From NCBI GenBank assembly GCA_963842335.1, contig CAWJGF010000010.1, forward strand, positions 62,001 through 126,000: a DNA stretch of 64,000 bases, in the 5' to 3' direction. This DNA comes from PALSA-600 sp963842335. Lineage in GTDB: Bacteria > Actinomycetota > Thermoleophilia > Gaiellales > Gaiellaceae. The notes under the pieces are model-generated. The model did no database searches. It was not told where the DNA came from and saw nothing but the letters and a program-made list of their open reading frames with translations. Shown in pieces: positions 32,893 through 41,474 of this stretch. The translations under genes and the position numbers were made by a program. The stretch's first letter is position 1. Every line of letters starts with the position of its first letter.

Positions 32893-34446
32893 TCACGGCA
32901 GGTCATGCCGACCGACATGGTCCCGGCCGAGGAAGGTGTTCGCCCACGCACTCGTGCCCGTGAGTGCGTTGTCCTTGACGACGACCGGTCCTTCGAGCAT
33001 CGACTCCTCCTCGCCGTAGGCCTTGAGGCGCTCGTACGCCTGCGACCAGATGCATTCGGTGTCGTAGACCTCGCACAATCCGTCGCGCGTGCCGCCGCAC
33101 GGTCCGTTCCGTTGGTTTTTCGCGCACTGCGACTCAGGGCACACGTACGCGATCTCGGGGAGCGAGCAGTCGCCGCAGTCGCGGCAGCCGAAGAGCGGCA
33201 CCTTGGCGGCCTGCTCGACGGCATGGGCGACACGTGCGAGTGGCGGGGACTGCTCGACCGCGCGATAGAACGCGCGACCTGCCGGATGCAGTGGAGCGTC
33301 GGCCTCGAAGACGGCCGAGTGAAGCCGCCGGCTGACACGGTAGGAGACCGGGACGCTCAGATCCGTCTTGCGCTGTCGCTTCGACTCGAGGTACGCCGCA
33401 CTGACCTCGCCCGACGAGAGCTGCGTCTCCGGGTCGGGCTCGAAGAAGTAGAACTCATCGGCGAACGCGTAGTTGATCTCGCGGGCAAAGCCGCGCCAGT
33501 CGTCTGCCGCAAACGAGTCGGCCCGCTCCAGGATCTCGCCGAACGTGGCCGCGGGCATGTGCCCTCCGAGGTAGACGCCGTCGAAGCCCAGCCCTCGCGA
33601 GACCGCGACGTGTTTCGCAGCGAGCTCGACGAAGAACGCCCGTCCTTTGTCGGGACTTCCGCCGTGCCTCTCGGCGAGGGCGAGTAGGTCGTCTGTCACG
33701 ACGACGCCCGGGATCTTCCCCTGGTTGAACGCGCGCGCCGCAGATCGTGAGAGGAGGTACACGTTTGCGAGCACCGAGACCGGGAGCTGTTCGCGCCTGA
33801 TCCAGCGCAGGAGCTCGTCGTCCTTGCGCGCGTTCCAGCCGATCTGGTTGATCACGAAGCCCGCGCCGGCTTCAACCTTCTTACGGAGCTTGAAGTACTG
33901 AGGCATCACCTCACGCTCACGCCGCTTGTGGTTCGTCACGACCCCACCGAGGAAGAAGTTCGTTCGGTCGAGCCGAGTGTCGGCTCGTCGCTCGTCGCGG
34001 AGGCCGCCGTTCATCTCCGAGAAGAGGTTGAGTAGCCCGACCGAGTCGATGTCGAACACCGGCGCCGCGAGCCCCTTGTGACCCGTGACCGGGTAGTCGC
34101 CCGACAGCGCAAGGACGTTGTCGAACCCCTCCGACCCAAGCTTCCAGCCGCGGCTCTCGAGCGCGTTGCGATTCCAGTCCTTGCAGGACAGGTGGATGAT
34201 CACCTCTTGCCCACGTGAAATCAGATCGGTCCCGAGGGTGTCGGGCGCGAGCATCGCGTGGCCGCCCGGGTTGTCGGTGATCGACAGCACATCGATCCGC
34301 GGGTGGGCCGCCAGGTCGCGTGCCAGCTCCAGCACGCCGCGGCTCGAGCCGGCCGTGATCAGCCCGCGGCTCGTGACGAGCTCTGCGGCGATGACGAACG
34401 CGCCCGGGTGCGCGAACTGCTCGCGAAGGGGAATCACTGCCACCAC
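32893..34446 (-). CDS. metF: Methylenetetrahydrofolate reductase with C-terminal MTHFR_C cysteine domain
   Basis: 517 aa from GTG 34446 (adjacent GTG codons make the exact start uncertain). The MTHFR TIM barrel spans about 1-310: SITDNPGGHAM, LSGDYPVTGHKG, FVINQIGWNARKDDELL and FDGVYLGGHMPAATFGEIL. The C-terminal part (about 419-465) is the Cys-rich MTHFR_C domain: FGCRDCGDCSLPEIAYVCPE then CAKNQRNGPCGG. It reduces or oxidises the C1-folate pair; with a LigM-like O-demethylase at 44466 it would recycle 5-methyl-tetrahydrofolate from methoxyl groups, as MetF does beside LigM in Sphingobium. Operator O2 lies 7 bases upstream. Confidence 0.87.
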   Translation of the reverse strand: MVAVIPLREQFAHPGAFVIAAELVTSRGLITAGSSRGVLELARDLAAHPRIDVLSITDNPGGHAMLAPDTLGTDLISRGQEVIIHLSCKDWNRNALESRGWKLGSEGFDNVLALSGDYPVTGHKGLAAPVFDIDSVGLLNLFSEMNGGLRDERRADTRLDRTNFFLGGVVTNHKRREREVMPQYFKLRKKVEAGAGFVINQIGWNARKDDELLRWIRREQLPVSVLANVYLLSRSAARAFNQGKIPGVVVTDDLLALAERHGGSPDKGRAFFVELAAKHVAVSRGLGFDGVYLGGHMPAATFGEILERADSFAADDWRGFAREINYAFADEFYFFEPDPETQLSSGEVSAAYLESKRQRKTDLSVPVSYRVSRRLHSAVFEADAPLHPAGRAFYRAVEQSPPLARVAHAVEQAAKVPLFGCRDCGDCSLPEIAYVCPESQCAKNQRNGPCGGTRDGLCEVYDTECIWSQAYERLKAYGEEESMLEGPVVVKDNALTGTSAWANTFLGRDHVGRHDLP

Positions 34447-34452
34447 ATTCCA

Positions 34453-34471
34453 GTATCAGTCTGCCTGACAT
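34453..34471. promoter_or_regulatory. MarR-type operator O2, between metF and the GMC/dioxygenase operon
   Basis: GTATCAGTCTGCCTGACAT aligns base for base in phase with O1 (8-base half sites, 3-base spacer). It lies in the 36-bp divergent gap, 7 bases before metF and 12 bases before the gene at 34483, so one bound repressor could block both directions. Confidence 0.72.
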
Positions 34472-34482
34472 ATCATCGCCCC

Positions 34483-34845
34483 ATGCCCGATTTGCAGGTG
34501 CTCGACGGCGCGACCGCTCGGACGGTCGCGGACGTGTGCGATGCGATCGTCCCCGGTTCCGCGCGTGTTGGCCCGGCCGTCTACATCGACGCGCTGCTCG
34601 CCCGCATGGACGAGGGTGCCCGTGCCGCGGTTCTCGACGCGTTCGCCATCGTTGCGCGCGACGGCATCGCGGAGCATGCAGCCACACCGCAGTTCCTGCA
34701 GATCCGCGCGCTCGCGATCGAGGCGTACTACAGCGATTTCGTTGCACCAGGAATCGACGTGACCGGGGCGTGGGCCGAGATCGACTTCAACACGCCGCTC
34801 GCGACGAGGCTGGCGAAGGACTGGTCGTATCTGGGGATCGGATGA
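34483..34845 (+). CDS. Small subunit, gluconate 2-dehydrogenase subunit 3-like
   Basis: 120 aa from ATG 34483. It shows the PF13618-like pattern: TVADVCDAIVPGSARVGPAV, YIDALLARMD, then IEAYYSDFVAPGIDVTGAW. Subunit 3 proteins accompany GMC flavin dehydrogenases and help maturation or export; this one has no Tat signal, so the complex should be cytosolic. It overlaps the GMC gene by 4 bases. First gene of a seven-gene operon under O2. Confidence 0.68.
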   Translation: MPDLQVLDGATARTVADVCDAIVPGSARVGPAVYIDALLARMDEGARAAVLDAFAIVARDGIAEHAATPQFLQIRALAIEAYYSDFVAPGIDVTGAWAEIDFNTPLATRLAKDWSYLGIG

Positions 34846-36287
34846 GAGAGCGTTTTGACGTCGTCGTCGTCGGCTCCGGAGCCGGCGGCGGAGTGGTGGC
34901 CGGCGAGCTTGCTGATCGGGGCAGGAGCGTGCTGCTACTGGAGGCAGGTCCCCATCGCACCGCGGCCGACTTCACGCGCTGGGAGGCGAAGGCCGCGCAT
35001 GATCTCTGGTGGCCGATCCGGTTCGCGTTGATCGACGGTGGTGCGGGTGGCGCCGTCGGTTTGATCGCGGGCCGGTGCGTCGGCGGCAGCACGACGATCA
35101 ATACGAAGGTGGCTCTTCGGCCGCACGGCGAGGATTTTGGCAAGTGGCACGAAGCGAGTGGGCTCGTCGGCTCGGCCGGCGCGCCGTTCGGTGCAAGTGA
35201 TCTGGAGCCGCACTATGACCGCGTTGAGCGTCGGCTTGGCGTGCGGGAGCGAACCGACTGGCGCAAGAGCGTGCGTACCGTCGAGCCGGCCTTCCGTTCC
35301 CTCGGGGCGCCGCTCGAAGCGGTGCGGTCGTACACCGACGCGAACTGCATGAGCTGTGGCTCGTGCCTGCAAGGTTGTCCGACGAATGCGGGCAAGTCGA
35401 CGCTCAATACGTATATCCACGACGCATGGGCAGCGGGACGCCTCGAACTGCGTCCCGACGCTCCAGTCGGGCGCGTGGTGATCGAGGACGGTGAGGCAAA
35501 AGGAGTTGAGTACACCGATAGCGGCGGCGCGCTCCGTCGCGTCGACGCCGGCGCGGTCGTCGTGGCCGCCGGGACGTTGAACTCACCGCAGTTGCTCATG
35601 CGGTCGGGCCTCCCGGACAGCAGCAGCACACGGCTCATCGGGCGAAATCTCGGCTTCCATCCAGCCCGTCTCGTCTACGGGCTGTTCGACGAGCCGCAAG
35701 ATGCGCACATGGTCTATCCGATCACGGCACACGCGATGGGCCATCAACTGGACGCCGACGGTGGCTTCGTGGTCGAGGCGACGACGATTCAGGATCCGAT
35801 CGGCTTCGCGACCACGCTCGAGGATGAGAACGGCCCGCTCTACGGGCCTTCGCTCGTCGAGGCGGTGCGTGCCTTCCGTCGCTGGATCGGCCTGCTGGTG
35901 ATGGTGAACGACGACAACAACGGCTGCGTAGAGCTCGGCGAGAACGGGGTGGAGTCGTACGCGGCGGCCTTCACCGACGTCGAGCGTGGACGCATCGACG
36001 GTGCGTTCGACTTCACCCGCAACGTCCTGCTCGAGGCCGGAGCATCGAGCGTTCGCTGGACGGGGCTGATCACCACCCATGTCCAGGGCACGTGCCGCAT
36101 GGGCAGCGACCCGAAGCGGTCCGTCGTCGATGCGGACGCGCAGTCCTGGGACGTACCGCGCCTCTACGTCGGTGACGGGTCGGTCGTTCCGCGGACGCTC
36201 TCGGTGAATCCTTCGCTGACGATCATGGCCCTCGCCGACCGTCTCGCCGAGCATCTCCACCTCGACCCGCACGGATACCTTGGGTGA
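34842..36287 (+). CDS. GMC-family FAD alcohol dehydrogenase/oxidase
   Basis: 481 aa from ATG 34842 (ATGA overlap). FAD motif FDVVVVGSGAGGGVVAGELA, VLLLEAGPH, and GGSTTINTKVALRP. It has a four-Cys segment (Cys169, 172, 175, 179 in CMSCGSCLQGCP) as found in subunit-3-linked GMC dehydrogenases. C-terminal catalytic His in THVQGTCRMGSDP and LSVNPSLTIMALADRLAEHL. Likely oxidises an aromatic or other alcohol, with the small subunit upstream, in the O2-controlled operon. Confidence 0.85.
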   Translation: MRERFDVVVVGSGAGGGVVAGELADRGRSVLLLEAGPHRTAADFTRWEAKAAHDLWWPIRFALIDGGAGGAVGLIAGRCVGGSTTINTKVALRPHGEDFGKWHEASGLVGSAGAPFGASDLEPHYDRVERRLGVRERTDWRKSVRTVEPAFRSLGAPLEAVRSYTDANCMSCGSCLQGCPTNAGKSTLNTYIHDAWAAGRLELRPDAPVGRVVIEDGEAKGVEYTDSGGALRRVDAGAVVVAAGTLNSPQLLMRSGLPDSSSTRLIGRNLGFHPARLVYGLFDEPQDAHMVYPITAHAMGHQLDADGGFVVEATTIQDPIGFATTLEDENGPLYGPSLVEAVRAFRRWIGLLVMVNDDNNGCVELGENGVESYAAAFTDVERGRIDGAFDFTRNVLLEAGASSVRWTGLITTHVQGTCRMGSDPKRSVVDADAQSWDVPRLYVGDGSVVPRTLSVNPSLTIMALADRLAEHLHLDPHGYLG

Positions 36288-37264
36288 CGGAGCCGACGCG
36301 AGACCTTGCGCATCTCTCCCATGTCGAGCTGCTGACTCCGAAGCTCGACGAGAGCCTCGCATACTTCCGCGACCTGCTCGGCATGGAGGTCGCCGGCGAG
36401 GCAGGTGACTCCGTCTACCTCCGCGGCTTCGGCGATTACGAGCGGTCGTCGCTCAAACTCACCGGGTCGGCACAGGCAGGCGTGGGCCACATTGCGTATC
36501 GCGCGCACACCCCTGAGGCGCTCGCTCGGCGCGTTGCTGCGCTCACGACCGCCGGCGCGGACGGGAGCTGGCTCGACGGTGACGTCGGCCACGGCCCGGC
36601 CTACAGCTTCCTCGATCCCGACGGCCACCGCTTCGAGCTGTTCTACGAGTCCGAGCGCTACGAAGCGCCGCCAGACCTTCGTCCGGCGCTGAAGAACCAG
36701 CCGCAGCGGTTCCCGGGACGCGGCGCCGGCGTTCGCCAACTCGATCACGTCAACTTCCTGGCCGTCGACCCGGGCGAGAACCGCGTCTTCTGCGAGCAGA
36801 ACCTCGGGCTGCGCCTGACCGAGCAGATCGTGCTCGACGACGGTGCGGAGGCAGGTGTCTGGCTCGCGTCGAGCCAGAAATCGTACGATCTGACATATAC
36901 GCGCGACCTGACTCGGACGCGCGGGCGGCTGCATCACATCGCCTTCTTCGTCGATCAGCGTGAGGACGTCCTGCGCGCTGCAGACATCTTCCTCGAGCAC
37001 GGCATCGTGATGGAGTCGGGGCCGCACAAGCACGCGATCCAGCAGACGTTCTTCCTCTACACATGGGAGCCGGGTGGAAATCGCATCGAGATCTGCTCCG
37101 GAGGCTTCCTGATCCTGGCACCCGATCACGCCCCGGTCGTCTGGTCGCAGGCCGAGCGTGCGAAGGGACAGGCGTGGGGCATGCAGACGGTTCCGAGCTT
37201 TCACATCAAGGGAACGCCTCCCGTGCCCGAGGAGGAGGCACTCCTTGCAGGCTCAGGGCACTGA
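36284..37264 (+). CDS. Extradiol (catechol 2,3-dioxygenase-type) VOC dioxygenase
   Basis: 326 aa from GTG 36284 (GTGA overlap). Two vicinal-oxygen-chelate modules; Fe(II) ligands fit His155 (QLDHVNF), the second His of LHHIAFFV (His218) and Glu269 (GGNRIEICSGG). The extradiol signature GPHKHAIQQTFFLYTWEPGG precedes the Glu. XylE/BphC relatives cleave catechols next to the two hydroxyls. In this cluster a protocatechuate, methylgallate or other substituted catechol from O-demethylation is the likely substrate (inference). Confidence 0.86.
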   Translation: MTEPTRDLAHLSHVELLTPKLDESLAYFRDLLGMEVAGEAGDSVYLRGFGDYERSSLKLTGSAQAGVGHIAYRAHTPEALARRVAALTTAGADGSWLDGDVGHGPAYSFLDPDGHRFELFYESERYEAPPDLRPALKNQPQRFPGRGAGVRQLDHVNFLAVDPGENRVFCEQNLGLRLTEQIVLDDGAEAGVWLASSQKSYDLTYTRDLTRTRGRLHHIAFFVDQREDVLRAADIFLEHGIVMESGPHKHAIQQTFFLYTWEPGGNRIEICSGGFLILAPDHAPVVWSQAERAKGQAWGMQTVPSFHIKGTPPVPEEEALLAGSGH

Positions 37265-38141
37265 GCCGTCTGCGCGTGGGCGCGAGCTCGTTCGCGGCGC
37301 GTACGACTTGCACGTCCACGTCGAGCCCGATCTCGCAGCGAGGCGGATCGACGACCTCGCGCTCGCGCGGCGCTTCGCCGAGCTCGGGCTCGCGGGCTTT
37401 GTGCTCAAGTCGCACTACGTCCCGACCGCCGAGCGGGCTGCCGTCGTTCGCGCTGCGAACCCGGGTGTCGACGTGCTCGGCTCGATCACGCTGAACGCCG
37501 GCGTCGGCGGGCTGAACGCGCAAGCGGTGGAGATTGCCGCGCGCAGCGGAGCGCGGATCGTCTGGCTGCCGACCGTCGATTCCGAGAACGAGGCGAGCGA
37601 GGACGGGCCGAAACCCGTGAAGCAGCCCGTCTGGCGCGTCGTCCAGGAAGAGTTCGAGGCGGTCGGCGTCGCCTCCGGGCCGGTGCTTCTCACGACCGAC
37701 GGTGTCGCGGGGGTGCTTGAAGTGGTCGCGCGCCACCAGCTTGTACTCGCGACAGGCCATCTCGGCCGGGCGGAGATTCACGAGGTTGTCGATGCAGCAT
37801 TCGTCGCGGGCGTCGTGCAGGTGGTCGTCACGCACCCCGACTATCCGACGCAGGGTGTTCCGCTTGCCGAACAGCAGGAGCTCGCCGCGCGCGGCGCGCT
37901 TCTCGAGCGCTGCTTCGCGCCGATCCACACGGGCAAGGTGCCGTGGGAGCAGACGTTCGACGCGATCCGGGCGACTGGCGTCGAGCACAACGTCCTTTCG
38001 ACCGATCTCGGCCAGGTGGCGAACCCACCGGTCGAGGATGGGCTCGCGCTGATGGCCGACAGGCTGCTCGAGGCTGGATTCTCCGAGCAAGATGTGCGCA
38101 CGATGGCCGTCGACAACACGCGGGCGCTCGCCCATGGCTAG
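37245..38141 (+). CDS. DUF6282-like metal-dependent hydrolase-fold protein
   Basis: 298 aa. I choose TTG 37245: GGAGGAGG ends seven bases before it, and it overlaps the dioxygenase by 20 bases. The start YDLHVHVEPDL resembles amidohydrolase HxH metal motifs, with later LATGHLGRAEIHEVV and VVVTHPDYPTQGVP offering more His ligands and STDLGQVANPPVEDGL a terminal Asp. It resembles the DUF6282 amidohydrolase-like group of unknown reaction. Position after the ring-cleavage enzyme suggests hydrolysis of the ring-opened product or a lactone. Confidence 0.7.
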   Translation: MQAQGTEPSARGRELVRGAYDLHVHVEPDLAARRIDDLALARRFAELGLAGFVLKSHYVPTAERAAVVRAANPGVDVLGSITLNAGVGGLNAQAVEIAARSGARIVWLPTVDSENEASEDGPKPVKQPVWRVVQEEFEAVGVASGPVLLTTDGVAGVLEVVARHQLVLATGHLGRAEIHEVVDAAFVAGVVQVVVTHPDYPTQGVPLAEQQELAARGALLERCFAPIHTGKVPWEQTFDAIRATGVEHNVLSTDLGQVANPPVEDGLALMADRLLEAGFSEQDVRTMAVDNTRALAHG

Positions 38142-38847
38142 AACAGTGCTCGTCGTCAGCGCGCACGCCGCGGACTTCGTCTGGCGGGCCGCGGGCGCGA
38201 TTGCGACTGTCGTCGGCAACGGCGGGACGGCGCATGTTGTCGCGCTCTCCTACGGCGAGCGTGGCGAGTCGGGCGAGCTCTGGCAGGAGGCCGGGCAGAC
38301 CGAGGAGCGCGTGAAGAGGATCCGGCATCGCGAGGGCGCGGTGGCGGCGGCCGCGTTGGGTGCGTCGTTCCGCGGTTTCGACCTCGGCGACTATCCGCTG
38401 GCCATGGACGCCGCCGCCGTCGAGCGGTTGACCGTTCTCATCTGCGAGCTCGAACCGCAGCTGATCCTCACGCACGCGGCGCGAGATCCGTTCAACCCCG
38501 ACCATGCCGTCGCGTACGAAGCGACCGTGCAGGCGCGCCAGCTCGCGAGCGGCGCGGGTGTCGCGAGCGCCTTTGCGACGATCCCTCCGCCCGAGCTCTT
38601 GCTCTTCGAGCCGCACCAGCCGGAACTGTGCGGCTTCGTGCCGACCACGTTCCTCGACATCACGCCGGTGTGGGATCTGAAGGTGGCCGCGATGGACGCG
38701 ATGGGCGCGCAGGGTTACCTGAAGCAGTACTACTCCGAGCGCGCCGAGCATCGCGCGAACCACGCCCGTCGCATCTCGGGCCGCGGCGACACCCGCTACG
38801 CGGAGGCTTTCCAGCGTGAGATCCCGATCGTCGTCGATGCCCTGTGA
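38134..38847 (+). CDS. PIG-L-family protein, 4-oxalomesaconate hydratase (GalB)-like
   Basis: 237 aa from ATG 38134, overlapping the previous gene by 8 bases. PIG-L/LmbE fold with zinc ligands His11 and Asp14 in SAHAADF (variant of AHPDD), His114 region LTHAARD and His124 in NPDHAVAYEAT. GalB of Pseudomonas is a PIG-L hydratase converting 4-oxalomesaconate to 4-carboxy-4-hydroxy-2-oxoadipate, and the next gene is an RraA-type aldolase that cleaves that product. The pair supports GalB function over deacetylation. Confidence 0.78.
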   Translation: MARTVLVVSAHAADFVWRAAGAIATVVGNGGTAHVVALSYGERGESGELWQEAGQTEERVKRIRHREGAVAAAALGASFRGFDLGDYPLAMDAAAVERLTVLICELEPQLILTHAARDPFNPDHAVAYEATVQARQLASGAGVASAFATIPPPELLLFEPHQPELCGFVPTTFLDITPVWDLKVAAMDAMGAQGYLKQYYSERAEHRANHARRISGRGDTRYAEAFQREIPIVVDAL

Positions 38848-39464
38848 CCGACTACGCGGCCCTTGCCGAGCTCGGCGTCGCAACCGTGCATGAGGCGGCA
38901 GGGCGCGCCGGGCTCGTCGATCTCGCTCTCACGCAGGTCGTTGCCGGCTCACGAGTGGCGGGGCCTGCGCGCACGGCGCTCTGCGCCGCCGGCGACAACA
39001 CGATGGTGCATGCCGTGGTTGCGGATGCCCGGCCCGGCGACGTGCTCGTTCTGACGAGCGTCGAGCCCGCCCCCATTGCCCTGGTGGGCGAGTTGCTCGC
39101 GACGCAAGCACGGGCGCGTGGGGTCGCGGGAATCCTCGTCGACGGCGCGGTACGCGACCTCGACGAGCTCGTCGCGCTCGGATTGCCGATCTGGGCGCGG
39201 TTCGTGCGCGCGCAGGGCGCCGCCAAAGGCGTGGCGGGAAAGCTCGATGTGCCGGTGCGGATTGGCGGCACGGAGATCCGGCCCGGCGATCTCGTCGTGC
39301 TCGACTGCGATGGTGCCGTCGCGCTGCCGCACCTCGACGTCGAGGACGTGCTCGCTCATGGGCGCGAGCGAGCGCAGCGGGAGGCGGCGCTGCGCCTGCG
39401 GTACGCCGCCGGGGAGCTCTCGTACGACGTGAACGGGCTTCGGGCGTTCGTGGAAGGCCCTTGA
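38844..39464 (+). CDS. RraA-family 4-carboxy-4-hydroxy-2-oxoadipate aldolase-like protein
   Basis: 206 aa from GTG 38844 (GTGA overlap). RraA-like fold with the aldolase motif VGELLATQARARGVAGILVD then GAVRDLDEL (Arg104, Asp105), used for pyruvate and Mg binding in HMG/CHA aldolases. It would split 4-carboxy-4-hydroxy-2-oxoadipate into pyruvate and oxaloacetate, the last step of the protocatechuate 4,5-/gallate pathways. RNase E inhibition (RraA proper) is unlikely in this setting. Confidence 0.82.
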   Translation: MTDYAALAELGVATVHEAAGRAGLVDLALTQVVAGSRVAGPARTALCAAGDNTMVHAVVADARPGDVLVLTSVEPAPIALVGELLATQARARGVAGILVDGAVRDLDELVALGLPIWARFVRAQGAAKGVAGKLDVPVRIGGTEIRPGDLVVLDCDGAVALPHLDVEDVLAHGRERAQREAALRLRYAAGELSYDVNGLRAFVEGP

Positions 39465-40201
39465 AGGTCGCCGTCCTCGGTCTGGGCGAGGCAGGAGGCA
39501 GGCTGGCCGCCGACCTCGTCGCCGCAGACTGCACCGTGCGCGGGTGGGATCCCGTGCGCCGGCCGTCGGAGATCGACAATGCCGACAGCGCTGCCGGCGC
39601 CGTCGGGGGCGCCGACGTCGTGCTCAGCGTCAACGTCGCGAGCGTCGCACTCGAGGTAGCGGCGAGCGTCTCAGGTGCGCTCGGCGCGAGTGCGCTCTAC
39701 GCCGACCTGAACACCGCTTCGCCGCAGGTGAAGCGCGAGCTCGCCGTGCGGCTGCCCGTGGAGTTCGCAGATGTGGCGCTCGTCGGCATCGTGCCGACAT
39801 CCGGCCTCGCGACGCCCGTGCTCGTCTCCGGCGCAGGTGCCGAGCGGTTCGCCGAGCTCTTTCGGCCACTCGGCATGCCTGTCGAGATCGTGGGCTTGCG
39901 ACCCGGCGACGCTGCGGGGCTCAAGCTGCTGCGGAGCGTCTTCATGAAGGGCGTCGCGGCAGCCGCGCTCGAGAGCATCGGTTCGGCGAAGGCCGTCGGC
40001 GTCGAGGAGCACGTGCGGGCCGAGATCGCGTCGGTGCTCGGCGAGCCGCTCCTCGAGCGGTTGCTCGCAGGCAGCCGCCTGCACGCGGCACGGCGCGCCG
40101 AGGAGATGCGGGCTGCCGCGGCGTACGTCGAGGAACTCGGCGTGGAACCGCGCGTTTCCCGTGCGGCGGCAGCGTGGCTCGAACAGCTCCGCGACGAGTA
40201 G
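39461..40201 (+). CDS. NAD(P)-binding 6-phosphogluconate-dehydrogenase-like protein (DUF1932 type)
   Basis: 246 aa from TTG 39461 (TTGA overlap). Rossmann start VAVLGLGEAGGRLAADL, VLSVNVASVALEVAA, YADLNTASPQVKRELA, and an all-helical C-terminal part with GLKLLRSVFMKGVAAAALES. Shorter than 3-hydroxyisobutyrate dehydrogenase (about 290). Similar genes occur in protocatechuate 4,5-pathway clusters, where a semialdehyde or hydroxy acid is oxidised (inference). Last gene of the O2 operon. Confidence 0.75.
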   Translation: MKVAVLGLGEAGGRLAADLVAADCTVRGWDPVRRPSEIDNADSAAGAVGGADVVLSVNVASVALEVAASVSGALGASALYADLNTASPQVKRELAVRLPVEFADVALVGIVPTSGLATPVLVSGAGAERFAELFRPLGMPVEIVGLRPGDAAGLKLLRSVFMKGVAAAALESIGSAKAVGVEEHVRAEIASVLGEPLLERLLAGSRLHAARRAEEMRAAAAYVEELGVEPRVSRAAAAWLEQLRDE

Positions 40202-40298
40202 CCCGACACACATCGGTGTCACTGGATCCGCGGGAACGCCCGGGAGCACATTGCCCCCGGACACACAAGCGGCTCATTCGCGTGCGTCTTTCGTGGCT

Positions 40299-40341
40299 GT
40301 GTCTGACACCGGCCGTGGCTGTGGCCGACACCGGCCTGTGG
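40299..40341 (+). repeat. Palindromic repeat family, subtype B, copy 2 with a degenerate second unit
   Basis: GTGTCTGACACC then GGCCGTGGC at 40299-40319, identical over 21 bases to 24437, followed by GTGGCCGACACCGGCCTGTG, a degenerate second unit. It fills the 160-bp gap between convergent genes ending at 40201 and 40362. A small GACAC/GTGTC stem at 40205-40219 is also present. Confidence 0.62.
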
Positions 40342-40361
40342 GGACGAGCCGACCTCCGGAG

Positions 40362-41474
40362 TCAGCCGACTTCGACCCGGACGAGCCCGTACGCCTCGAG
40401 CGCGGCGAGAATCTCGTGGTGGCCGAACGCTTCCCCGGGTGAGGCGAAGCCGACCTTCCGCGGCGGCTGCAGGACGAGGTGGTGCGCTGCGAACGCCTGG
40501 ATCAAGCCCGTCTGCAGGTACGCGCCCTGGCCGTGTGCGTGCACGCGGATCGACTCGGTGTTGCCGCGCCCGACGACCACATCGACGGTGCGCTGCAGGC
40601 GCCGGTTCTCGCGCGGCGGTAGTCCCGGCTGCATCGAGTCGGCGATCGCGGCCAGCACCTTGCGCTGCTCCTCCGCCGGCATCGGCTTGATCTTCTCCTG
40701 ATAGTCGCGCTGGCCCGCGACGATGCCTTCCATCAGGGGTCGGTCGAGGAGCCCTCCGAACGCACGCACGTTGGCAATCTGCGGGTGATCCTTGAACCAG
40801 ATCGGATGCGGGAAGCCGCCCCACGGGAGGGCAAGCTGAGTCGCGATCGCACTCGGGATCGACACTTCGAGCGTCGTCACCGGCGGCCACAGCTTGTACT
40901 CGTTCTGCTCGAGGTAGATCGACTCCCACTGCAGCTGCCCGAAGATCGTCTGCGTCGATCCGTAGGTCGGAAAGCCCATGAACATCGAGAGGATCTCGAG
41001 GGAGTCGATGCCCGGTGCGCGTTCGATCGCGATCCTGGCGCACGCTTCTGCGACCGCCGACATGTACGCGGTCGCCGGCGCGATCAGCAGGCCCGCCTCG
41101 GCGAACCTGTCGCCCCATTCCTCCCGTGCGAGTCTCACCCACGGCGTCTCGCCGCCCGTGTCGATGTAGTGACAGCCGGCGTTCAGCGCCGCTTCGGCCA
41201 CGGTCGAGCCGTAGTAGATGCACGGTCCGACGGTGTTGCAGACGACTTTCGTGCCGTCGAGCAGCGCCGCCAGCGCGTTGACTTCGTGCTCCACCTGAAC
41301 GACCTCGTAGTCGGCGGTGCCGATGCCCGGCACGTGGGCGAGGACGTCCTCGATCCTGGCGCGGTCGCGGCCGGCCGCGATGAACGGGACGTTGTATTCG
41401 CGTAGGAACTCGATGATCAACCTCGCCGAGAACCCGCTCGCGCCGTAGACCACGACCGGGCGCTTGCCGCTCAC
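40362..41474 (-). CDS. Saccharopine-dehydrogenase-like NAD(P)-binding protein
   Basis: 370 aa from GTG 41474 (GTGA overlap with the amidohydrolase stop, GGAGGG upstream). N-terminal Rossmann VVVYGASGFSARLIIEFLRE, NTVGPCIYYGSTVAEAAL and CHYIDTGGETPW follow the saccharopine dehydrogenase/trans-enoyl-reductase pattern. The rest lacks lysine-pathway specificity signals that I can recognise. Third gene of the minus-strand unit 44336-40362. It probably reduces or oxidises an acyl or semialdehyde intermediate, but the reaction is unknown. Confidence 0.75.
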   Translation of the reverse strand: MSGKRPVVVYGASGFSARLIIEFLREYNVPFIAAGRDRARIEDVLAHVPGIGTADYEVVQVEHEVNALAALLDGTKVVCNTVGPCIYYGSTVAEAALNAGCHYIDTGGETPWVRLAREEWGDRFAEAGLLIAPATAYMSAVAEACARIAIERAPGIDSLEILSMFMGFPTYGSTQTIFGQLQWESIYLEQNEYKLWPPVTTLEVSIPSAIATQLALPWGGFPHPIWFKDHPQIANVRAFGGLLDRPLMEGIVAGQRDYQEKIKPMPAEEQRKVLAAIADSMQPGLPPRENRRLQRTVDVVVGRGNTESIRVHAHGQGAYLQTGLIQAFAAHHLVLQPPRKVGFASPGEAFGHHEILAALEAYGLVRVEVG

